Assembly (NCBI GenBank): GCA_016763875.1
Contig: JAESSZ010000921.1
Location: 1-5,086 of the forward strand
From: Nannocystaceae bacterium
GTDB taxonomy: Bacteria; Myxococcota_A; Polyangia; Nannocystales; Nannocystaceae
Length of the DNA stretch: 5,086 nt
Direction: 5' to 3'
Shown here: piece by piece, positions 1 to 5,086 of the stretch
Layout: each line of letters starts with the position of its first letter
Numbering within the stretch: the first letter of the stretch is position 1
Program-made: the position numbers and the translations under genes
The notes under the pieces: model-generated
Seen by the model: the letters and a program-made list of their open reading frames with translations, nothing else
Told to the model about the DNA's origin: nothing
The model's database searches: none

Positions 1-111
1 CAACTCGGGGCCGCGCCGCGATCGGATTGGACGACCTACCGACTCACAGATGGCCCCCTGGCACGGCTGGCAGAGCGCGCCGCCACGATCGGAGCGTCGC
101 CAACACGCTAA
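1..111 (+). CDS. possible 3' end of an upstream gene (36 codons)
   Basis: Frame 1 is open from the first base to a TAA at 109-111, giving 36 residues that end in a plausible amphipathic helix (PLARLAERAA) and a short polar tail. No domain can be recognised in so short a piece. Frames 2 and 3 are also open here, but their translations are rich in Arg, His and Pro, and they run on to 165 and 290, the latter through the hairpin and the Shine-Dalgarno of the next gene. Frame 1 is therefore the best candidate for a real C-terminus, but third-position GC does not separate the frames clearly. It could simply be noncoding. Sequence to the left of the window would settle it. Confidence 0.3.
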   Translation, partial: QLGAAPRSDWTTYRLTDGPLARLAERAATIGASPTR

Positions 112-179
112 AGACCGTCTCCGCACCCATGGCAGTTGCCCGACGCGATCGCCGCACCCTGGGTAAATGCCTGGAATCA

Positions 180-204
180 GGTCCTGTTGCCGGGAAACAG
201 GACC
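180..204. terminator. perfect 9-bp hairpin, possible terminator
   Basis: The arms GGTCCTGTT (180-188) and AACAGGACC (196-204) are exact reverse complements around the 7-nt loop GCCGGGA. The hairpin lies about 70 nt after the possible upstream stop (109-111) and 82 nt before the lipoprotein start, and no confident gene covers it. There is no run of T on either side, so a classic intrinsic terminator is not supported. It could be a U-tract-less terminator, a processing site for the lipoprotein leader RNA, or the binding site of a dimeric regulator. Confidence 0.4.
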
Positions 205-224
205 CGAGCCCGCCCGACAAGCGA

Positions 225-242
225 TTACATGCACTTACATGC
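225..242. repeat. 8-bp direct repeat spaced 10 bp in the lipoprotein leader
   Basis: TTACATGC occurs at 225-232 and again at 235-242, start to start exactly 10 bp apart, which is close to one helical turn. It lies 45-62 bp before the lipoprotein start codon. Two copies on the same face of the helix is a common arrangement for regulator binding sites, and that is the reason for listing it. No protein family is implied, and chance cannot be excluded for an 8-mer. Confidence 0.35.
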
Positions 243-274
243 GGCACGGCACCTGCACACAGGGAGACAACAAC

Positions 275-279
275 GAGGA
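275..279 (+). promoter_or_regulatory. Shine-Dalgarno of the lipoprotein gene
   Basis: GAGGA lies 7 nt before the ATG at 287. It decides the start: the longer open frame from 167 has no comparable site, and its extra 40 residues would bury the signal peptide. Confidence 0.65.
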
Positions 280-286
280 CCGACCG

Positions 287-799
287 ATGAAACTGCACAG
301 CATCCTTCTCAGCGCCGCCATGACCCTACTCGCCACCGCCTGTGACGAAGATGCCAGCACGGCTCGCGCCGCGACGGACTCTCACCAAGATTCGGGCCAA
401 GACGCGGACCGAGGTGGTTTGGGCAAGGCCGATGCACTTGAGGGCTGGTGCGGCGCGGTGGACGGAGAAGAAGCGCCGTCGTGTGGCGGCCCCGCGCCCG
501 TGGGCAACTGTTGGTGCGACGAGGCCTGCGTCGACTACGGCGACTGTTGTGCGGACAGTTTCGACGCGTGTGGCGTTGGTGAACCCCAGCCCGCCGTCAG
601 CCAGTGCCTGGCCGACGCGCACTGCGACGCGGGTCAGCAATGCTCCGGTGGCGTGTGCGTGCAAGCCCAACTCCCAGACTGCAGCGACAGCTCCAGCCTC
701 CACCCGCTGTGCGACATCAAGCCCATCTGCGACGAGGGTGAGGTTGCGGTGGTGATCAGCGGCTGCTTTCAGTGCGTCGATGAACTGACGTGCGAGTAG
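287..799 (+). CDS. secreted cysteine-rich lipoprotein with somatomedin-B-like domain
   Basis: A 170-residue protein predicted to be exported and lipid-anchored. The ATG at 287 has a good Shine-Dalgarno and is followed at once by a signal peptide: a basic start (MKLH), a hydrophobic core and a lipobox LLATAC with the modified cysteine at residue 19. Residues 20-52 are a polar, Asp-rich tether. Residues 55-95 hold eight cysteines spaced C-x10-C-x8-C-x-C-x3-C-x5-CC-x6-C, ending with CDEAC and YGDCC. This matches the somatomedin B knot except that the first gap is longer (usually x3). Residues 107-124 form a four-cysteine module (C-x5-C-x5-C-x4-C), and residues 132-169 hold six more cysteines. 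The mature part is thus about 12% cysteine, pointing to a disulphide-bonded extracytoplasmic protein. Asp follows the lipid cysteine. Its function is unknown; adhesion or protein binding would be a guess. The next gene starts directly after its stop codon. Confidence 0.88.
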   Translation: MKLHSILLSAAMTLLATACDEDASTARAATDSHQDSGQDADRGGLGKADALEGWCGAVDGEEAPSCGGPAPVGNCWCDEACVDYGDCCADSFDACGVGEPQPAVSQCLADAHCDAGQQCSGGVCVQAQLPDCSDSSSLHPLCDIKPICDEGEVAVVISGCFQCVDELTCE

Positions 800-1423
800 A
801 TGCACGGCATACTCCGCGGAATGCAAACGCGCTTTCGTTCCGCGTCTGAGTCGTATCGTTTCGCGCGACCAACGGATCTCAATGCGATCGTTGGCATGCT
901 CGGAGACGACGAGGTCGGCGCGTGGCTCTGGTTTGTCCCCGCGCCACCGGAAGCGCTCCGCGGCTACTTCCTGCCGCTCATCGAGCAGCAGTGGCAGACT
1001 CTGGCGGACGCCGAGCCACCCACGACCGCGATCTTTGTGGTTGAGGACGCCGAGGCCCAGTACCTCGGACAAGGCGCAGTCATGGCCGTGGAAGGTAGCG
1101 TCGGCGGATTCGAGATTGGGTTCCAGCTACCTAAGCTGGCGTGGCGTACTGGGGTAGGCACGCGGCTCGCCGAGTTTCTCGTAACGTGGGCAACTCGGTT
1201 ACACGCGCCGTACCGACTGCAAGCGGGCTGTATCGAGGGCAACGCCGGTTCACGACGCATCCTCGAAAAACTCGGGATGCGCCTCGAGGGAACCCGCCCC
1301 GACTTTCGGCTCAAGGGGGACGCACGACATACCGAACTCGAGTTTGGCATGCGCGTGGCCAATCTCGATCCGCTGCTGCTGCGCCGAACCGAGGCACGCG
1401 TGCCGTTCGACTCAGAGCTCTAA
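800..1423 (+). CDS. GNAT-family N-acetyltransferase (RimJ/RimL-like)
   Basis: A 207-residue cytoplasmic enzyme expected to move an acetyl group from acetyl-CoA to an amine; the substrate is unknown. The fold is recognisable: the N-terminal FARPTD element (21-26), the beta strand FEIGFQL (104-110), the acetyl-CoA pyrophosphate loop AWRTGVGTRL (114-123, Gly118 and Gly120), then GNAGSRRILEKLGM (147-160), which is the N..S...EKLGF signature of RimJ/RimL-type GNATs. The Q/R position of the classic Q/RxxGxG motif is Trp115, a common change in this subgroup. The ATG at 800 touches the lipoprotein's TAG (797-799), suggesting translational coupling. A second ATG at 821 (residue 8) is a possible alternative start and loses nothing of the domain. 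The TAA at 1421-1423 overlaps the stop of the opposing FHA-LuxR gene. A GNAT beside a secreted lipoprotein has no obvious functional logic. Confidence 0.85.
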   Translation: MHGILRGMQTRFRSASESYRFARPTDLNAIVGMLGDDEVGAWLWFVPAPPEALRGYFLPLIEQQWQTLADAEPPTTAIFVVEDAEAQYLGQGAVMAVEGSVGGFEIGFQLPKLAWRTGVGTRLAEFLVTWATRLHAPYRLQAGCIEGNAGSRRILEKLGMRLEGTRPDFRLKGDARHTELEFGMRVANLDPLLLRRTEARVPFDSEL

Positions 1424-2007
1424 AGCCCCGCCTCGATGAACCATCGGGTCAACGCCGCGCGACCCGAGATTCGGAGCCGCGCGTAGACGTTGTCGAGGTG
1501 GCTCGACACGGTTCCGGTCTTGATCCCCAACCGCTCGGCGATCTTCGGGTTGGTGAGCCCATCCGCCACAAGCCGCGCGATCTCGGTTTCACGCTTTGTC
1601 AGCGGGTTGTCGAGTTTGGGCTTGGCCATCGCAGGAGTCTCCGGCGCGGCAACTGGCCGCTGCGAAAACAGCAGTTCCGCGTCGGGGCCGACCCCGATTC
1701 GTGCGCCCTCGCGGAGCGCCGACATCTCCACCCGCTGATCGTTGACGAAGGTGCCGTTGGTCGACTGAAGGTCGATGACCACCACCATGCCGTCGCTCGA
1801 CATCACGATCTTTGCGTGCCGCCGCGACACACCGGAGTCCAACAGTCGAATGCGCGCGCCCTCGCCCTTGCCTACGATCCACTCGCCCTCGTCGAGCAGA
1901 TAGCGCTGCCCGCAGTGCCCGCCCGCTGTGACGGAAATCGAAGGCTGCTCGGTCCCGATCGTTTTCGAGCGTTGCATGCCGCGAACGGTCGTCCGGTCGT
2001 GCGCCAC
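1420..2007 (-). CDS. FHA domain-LuxR HTH transcriptional regulator
   Basis: A 195-residue cytoplasmic regulator. Residues about 23-115 form an FHA domain, a phosphothreonine-peptide binder: IVGK (44-47), SRRHA (61-65) and STNGTFV (82-88) mark the conserved Gly, Ser, His and Asn. The usual Arg after the first Gly is Lys47. After a short Pro/Ala linker, residues 136-190 are a LuxR-type helix-turn-helix, with LTKRETEIARL, then TNPKIAERLGI and TVSSHLDNVYARL, ending SGRAAL. There is no receiver domain, so control should come through the FHA domain. Output would be activation or repression of unknown promoters. The start is GTG at 2007, 15 nt after the kinase's TGA and in the same frame. Neither it nor the ATG at 1977 (residue 11) has a convincing Shine-Dalgarno, so coupling to kinase translation is likely. 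Being the last gene of the kinase operon makes it a natural output partner of that kinase (inference). Confidence 0.9.
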   Translation of the reverse strand: MAHDRTTVRGMQRSKTIGTEQPSISVTAGGHCGQRYLLDEGEWIVGKGEGARIRLLDSGVSRRHAKIVMSSDGMVVVIDLQSTNGTFVNDQRVEMSALREGARIGVGPDAELLFSQRPVAAPETPAMAKPKLDNPLTKRETEIARLVADGLTNPKIAERLGIKTGTVSSHLDNVYARLRISGRAALTRWFIEAGL

Positions 2008-2022
2008 CGCGGCTACAATAGC

Positions 2023-4440
2023 TCACGGTTCGTCGGCGAGGATCGCCCGAAGACCAACGAGTTCGGGATGGTCCTCCGGCAGCGATTCCGACAGCCCCGC
2101 CAGGGCTAGCGCTGCGTGCCTCTTGGCGGCGGCCGAGTTGTTCGCGGCCTGGTATGCGTGCGCGAGCCCCTCGTGGCAGAGCATGACATCGCGAGACTGT
2201 GGCTCAGAGATGGCGCTGTACAGCCGCAGCGCGATCTCAAAGCCCTCGATCGCCGAGGAGACGTCATCTTGCAGCAGAGCTGCGTGTGCCAGGTGAACCG
2301 TTGATAGCGCTATCGACCGATGTCCCGCCGCCAAGACGCTGCGACGAATATCCAAGGCCCGCCGAAGGTGGGAGACGGCGGCATCGAAGTCTCCTTTGCG
2401 CAGCAGCGCGGTGCCGAGATTATCGACCACCCGTGCCGTGTGGGGGTGATGCTCGCCGACCAACCGGACAAGGATCCCCAGCGCCCGCTCGTGCAATGCG
2501 ATGGCATCGTCATAGCGGCGAAGCTCCTCGTAGGCGATACCGAGGTTCTGCAGTGTCGCCACCGTGTCGAGGCCCTCTTCGTCGTAGCTCTCGCGGATCT
2601 CAAGCGCCTCCAGATGTGCGTCTCGAGCCGCTTCGATTTCGTGAAGATACAAACGTGCGATACCCGTCGAGTCGATGAGGGTCGCTCGATGACGCGCATC
2701 ATCACCCGCACGTCGAATCGCAGCGCCGACGTGGGGCGCCCACGCCAAGGCGACCTCGGGTTTATCCAACACCGCGGCGTACTCGTACATGACGCCAAGG
2801 CCTGCCTTAGCGGCGACGTCATCCCAGCCCTGGGCTTCGGCGTCCCAGTGCACCTCTTGGTGCACCAACACCGCGGCCTGAGCATCCCCGGTAAGATCGA
2901 GCAACCGAGCTCGGCGGTACTTTGCGCGCAGCTGCAAGCCTACCGCGTCGATCTCTCCTGCGCGCTGCTCGACATCGCGAGCCAGGTCGAGCCCGTCGTC
3001 GTACCGGGCGACCATCTCAAGCACTACAACCCGGTCGAGATCGGCGAGTACCGCCTCGGCCTGCGGCCCCGAGGCCTCAGCACCCGAGGCCCGAATCGAT
3101 GCCACATCACACGCTCGACCCAACGTCGCGACGGCACGGGGCGCACGCCTTGCGACTTCGGCGTCACCATCCCCGACCACCTGCAGGAGCATCGCCATCT
3201 GCGAAAGTTCGCGATCGAGGCACGCCATCCTCCGGTCAAGCAGTGCGGGCGACTGCTCGTGGCGGACGTGGGTCGCACGACAAGCGTCGTCACGCTCGGA
3301 CTGCCAACGCTGCACCCACGTATCGACGTTGGCTTGCAGGAGGCTCCACGTTTCGTCTGCGTGCTCGACTTGCGCCTCGGCGAAGGTTGCGGCCAGTTCT
3401 GCTCGCGCCGACTTATTCCAGAGCGTGTGCGCGCCCGACCCGACGTCGGCGCACGGTTCTTCTGCCCGAACCCACATCGCGAGAACTGCCACCGCCGCAA
3501 GACCGGCGACCGCCGCGACCCCCCAGATCCGGCGCCCTCCGTCTGGATCAAGCGCATCGGCGATGACGGTCGGACTTGCCGGTCGGGCCTCGGGTTCGGC
3601 TGCCAGCCCCGCCCGTAGTAGTGCCACGACTCTGGCGGGCATGTCCGGGCGCTTCGGCGATGCAGGGACGCCTGCACGTTTCAGTTTTAGCAGCGCCATC
3701 TCGTCGTCTGCCGACCAGGGCAACGCGCCATAGGCTGCTTGCCACAGCGTCACGCAGTAGGCGAACACGTCGGATCGCGGTCCAGCCGAAACCCCGTCGT
3801 ACAGCTCGGGCGCTAGGAACGGTGGGGTGCCAGAAGGCAGAGGGATCTCGTCCCTTGCCTCTTCATTCGCAGCCTCCGGCGGATCCCGCTGCACCATATG
3901 AGCCAATCCGAAGTCGACGACATAGGCCTCCCCGCGTGCGTCGACCAAGACGTTGCTCGGCTTGAAGTCGCGATGAACGATGCCCTCGGCGTGAGCCGCC
4001 GCCAATCCCCGAGCGGCTTTCGCCATCACCGATGCCGTCGCCGGCCAGCTCCGCTCTTCCCCGGAAAGCCACGCTGCGAGGTCAACGCCATCGACGTATT
4101 CCATCGCGACGAAACCGCGGTCGCCGTGCTCGCCCACATCGTAAACGGCCACGATGTTTGCATGCCGCAGCTTCGCCAGCGCGCGAGCTTCGCCCAGCAA
4201 AAGACGCTTGCGCGCGCGATCGTCCGGACTGCCATCGTCGAGCACCTTCAGCGCAACTCTTCGGTCGAGCTCGGGGTCGTACGCGCGGTACACGGTCCCA
4301 AAACCACCCACGCCGGCCTGGCCCAACACGACGTAGCGTCCGACGCTGGTGCCAACCTCAAGGCCCTCGCGAGCGGCAGTCGTCCTTGCGACCCCTCGCT
4401 CGGAGCGAAGGGTCGTCTCGGGTACGGGCGGCTCCCCCAC
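2023..4440 (-). CDS. transmembrane Hanks-type Ser/Thr kinase with C-terminal TPR ectodomain
   Basis: An 805-residue membrane receptor kinase, numbered from GTG at 4440. The kinase domain starts near residue 35. It has a Gly-rich loop GVGGFGTVY (Gly43, Gly45, Gly48), Lys65 in VALK, Glu84 in helix C, HRDFKPSN with Asp158, Lys160 and Asn163, DFG at 176-178, SGTPPFLAPE ending at Glu212, Asp224 in SDVFAY, and Arg286. All catalytic residues are present, and it is an RD kinase, so activation-loop phosphorylation is probable. One membrane helix (about 305-324) follows GGRR and precedes an acidic stretch, placing the C-terminus outside. The ectodomain has cysteines at 330, 387, 407 and 444, then TPRs with an exact 42-residue period (key Leu 633, 675, 717, 759), like kinesin-light-chain TPRs. 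An ATG at 4560 would add 40 residues overlapping the upstream gene and is disfavoured. GTG at 4440 sits 2 nt after that gene's stop, with a weak Shine-Dalgarno. The downstream FHA-LuxR is a likely partner. Confidence 0.92.
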   Translation of the reverse strand: MGEPPVPETTLRSERGVARTTAAREGLEVGTSVGRYVVLGQAGVGGFGTVYRAYDPELDRRVALKVLDDGSPDDRARKRLLLGEARALAKLRHANIVAVYDVGEHGDRGFVAMEYVDGVDLAAWLSGEERSWPATASVMAKAARGLAAAHAEGIVHRDFKPSNVLVDARGEAYVVDFGLAHMVQRDPPEAANEEARDEIPLPSGTPPFLAPELYDGVSAGPRSDVFAYCVTLWQAAYGALPWSADDEMALLKLKRAGVPASPKRPDMPARVVALLRAGLAAEPEARPASPTVIADALDPDGGRRIWGVAAVAGLAAVAVLAMWVRAEEPCADVGSGAHTLWNKSARAELAATFAEAQVEHADETWSLLQANVDTWVQRWQSERDDACRATHVRHEQSPALLDRRMACLDRELSQMAMLLQVVGDGDAEVARRAPRAVATLGRACDVASIRASGAEASGPQAEAVLADLDRVVVLEMVARYDDGLDLARDVEQRAGEIDAVGLQLRAKYRRARLLDLTGDAQAAVLVHQEVHWDAEAQGWDDVAAKAGLGVMYEYAAVLDKPEVALAWAPHVGAAIRRAGDDARHRATLIDSTGIARLYLHEIEAARDAHLEALEIRESYDEEGLDTVATLQNLGIAYEELRRYDDAIALHERALGILVRLVGEHHPHTARVVDNLGTALLRKGDFDAAVSHLRRALDIRRSVLAAGHRSIALSTVHLAHAALLQDDVSSAIEGFEIALRLYSAISEPQSRDVMLCHEGLAHAYQAANNSAAAKRHAALALAGLSESLPEDHPELVGLRAILADEP

Positions 4441-4442
4441 GA

Positions 4443-5086
4443 CTACAGGCCGAGCCTGGTACCCAGGTCCCGACAGCGCGAGCGCAACTCTCGCCGCCGC
4501 TTGAGGGTCTTGATCGACTGCAGCGCGGTCTTGGCTGCGCCTTTGTTTTTCATGCCGCACGCCGACTCCACACGCAGCGCAGCCGCAGGCTCGCCCGGTT
4601 GCTTGCGTTGAGCCTTACCCGCGAGGCGGTAGGCGTCGGCGTATCGACGCTGCGAGATCGCTTTTCGCGAGGCCTCCCGGAGAGCCTTCGCATCCATGTC
4701 GTCCTCGGCCCGCCGATCTTCCTGCTTCTTTGAGCCATTGGCGGGCAATGCTCGCGGACGACCCGAGCCATCGTCACCAGCCCCGTCGTCGATGACGAGT
4801 TCTGCCTCGCCGGCTGTCGTACCCGCGTCGTCCTCCCCTCCGGTTGCAGCGCCCACACCTGTCGCGCCCACATCGGTCGCGCCCACATCGGTTGCGCCCG
4901 ACCCGTCCACTGCCGCACCGGTCGCGCCCGACCCGTCCACTGCCGCACCGGTTGCGGATTGACCTGCGTGCGCACCCGAATCGGTCTGCGCTGCACCCCC
5001 CGACGACACACTCGGACTCTCCCCCGCGGCCTGAGCCCGTGCGGGGTCCAGCCCTCCGGCATCGGACGGCAATGTGTCCGCCGCCA
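4443..5086 (-). CDS. 3' part of a gene: repeat-rich linker plus TPR-like C-terminal domain
   Basis: The frame is open from the right edge of the window to the TAG at 4443-4445, about 213 visible codons, so the real start lies beyond 5086. A TTG at 5070-5072 could in principle be a start but has no support. The visible N-terminal 120 residues are low-complexity Ala/Gly/Ser/Thr/Asp, with DVGAT and a decapeptide (GAAVDGSGAT) each repeated twice. A charged stretch (SKKQEDRRAEDDMD) leads into about 85 helical residues: a TPR-like pair (RYADAYRLAGKAQRKQP), then ESACGMKN and a Lys/Arg-rich end with RSRCRDLG. From memory, similar tails (A-C with a short loop, then a basic helix with a late Cys) close many myxobacterial signalling proteins, including Ser/Thr kinases, so a second kinase or another membrane sensor is my guess for the missing part. 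It is the first visible gene of the operon with the TPR kinase. Confidence 0.8.
   Translation of the reverse strand, partial: AADTLPSDAGGLDPARAQAAGESPSVSSGGAAQTDSGAHAGQSATGAAVDGSGATGAAVDGSGATDVGATDVGATGVGAATGGEDDAGTTAGEAELVIDDGAGDDGSGRPRALPANGSKKQEDRRAEDDMDAKALREASRKAISQRRYADAYRLAGKAQRKQPGEPAAALRVESACGMKNKGAAKTALQSIKTLKRRRELRSRCRDLGTRLGL
4861..4890. repeat. 15-bp tandem repeat, two perfect copies
   Basis: GTCGCGCCCACATCG occurs at 4861-4875 and 4876-4890 without mismatch. The period is a multiple of three, and on the - strand it encodes the pentapeptide DVGAT twice inside the linker of the partial gene. A diverged copy lies just to its right (from 4891) and looser ones to its left. This is the signature of slippage in a flexible linker, not a CRISPR array. 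Confidence 0.9.
4891..4950. repeat. 30-bp tandem repeat, two copies with one silent change
   Basis: Units 4891-4920 and 4921-4950 are identical except for T/C at their third base (4893 versus 4923), which changes an Ala codon from GCA to GCG on the - strand and is silent. A third copy begins at 4951 (GTTGCG) and then diverges. Each unit encodes ten residues, so copy-number change would keep the frame and alter only linker length. Confidence 0.9.

Noticed and set aside
136..167. Weak -35-like TTGCCC with a GGTAAA -10-like element
   Set aside because: The spacing is 20 bp and both boxes are poor, so I do not call a promoter.
167..286. 40-residue N-terminal extension of the lipoprotein
   Set aside because: It would place the signal peptide inside the protein. 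The ATG at 287 has a good Shine-Dalgarno and a proper lipoprotein signal.
326..1072. 248-codon open frame on the - strand
   Set aside because: It is antisense to both the lipoprotein and the acetyltransferase and crosses their junction. It is Arg/Val/Ala-rich without recognisable motifs.
1141..2109. 322-codon open frame on the + strand
   Set aside because: It overlaps the GNAT in another frame and runs antisense to the FHA-LuxR gene. Its composition is Arg/His/Pro-rich, typical of shadow frames.
2857..2868. Perfect 12-bp palindrome TTGGTGCACCAA
   Set aside because: It lies inside the kinase coding sequence and is explained by the codons for VHQ. There is no reason to treat it as an operator.
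2320..3618. 432-codon open frame on the + strand
   Set aside because: It lies wholly antisense to the Ser/Thr kinase, whose motifs are unmistakable. Its translation is low in hydrophobic structure and shows no domain. Long antisense frames are expected in high-GC genes.
4441..4560. ATG at 4560 as start of the kinase
   Set aside because: It would add 40 residues overlapping the C-terminal domain of the upstream gene by 118 nt. The extra sequence has no homology-like features, and GTG at 4440 fits the operon spacing.
4861..4956. CRISPR-like short repeats
   Set aside because: The units are directly adjacent with no spacers, are multiples of three and encode repeated peptides within an open frame.

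Overview
The window looks like a piece of a high-GC myxobacterial (Myxococcota) chromosome. The evidence is indirect: high GC with GC-rich third codon positions, a Hanks-type Ser/Thr kinase carrying an extracytoplasmic TPR tail, an FHA-LuxR transcription factor, and a very cysteine-rich lipoprotein. These families are typical of that phylum. A Nannocystaceae-like host is possible but not shown. I see no RNA gene, insertion sequence, integrase, CRISPR array or phage gene.

Left part, + strand. Bases 1-111 may be the last 36 codons of a gene lying outside the window. The stretch 112-286 has no gene. It holds a perfect 9-bp hairpin (180-204), an 8-bp direct repeat spaced by one helical turn (225-242), and a Shine-Dalgarno (275-279). 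A 170-residue lipoprotein follows (287-799), with an eight-cysteine somatomedin-B-like module and two further cysteine clusters. A GNAT acetyltransferase (800-1423) begins on the base right after its stop codon.

Right part, - strand. Three genes read leftwards and look like one operon. The first is the 3' end of a gene entering from beyond 5086: a repeat-rich Ala/Gly/Thr/Asp linker followed by a helical, TPR-like C-terminal domain. Two bases later comes an 805-residue transmembrane Ser/Thr kinase with 42-residue TPRs (2023-4440). Fifteen bases after that comes a 195-residue FHA-LuxR regulator (1420-2007). The FHA-LuxR and GNAT genes converge, and their stop codons overlap.

How they may work together: the kinase has a full set of catalytic residues, one membrane span and a putative outside TPR sensor. 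The FHA domain belongs to a phosphothreonine-binding family and is joined to a DNA-binding domain without a receiver. A kinase-to-FHA relay controlling transcription is the most interesting reading, but it is inferred from gene order and domains. The lipoprotein-GNAT pair appears to be a separate transcription unit with no visible functional link to it.
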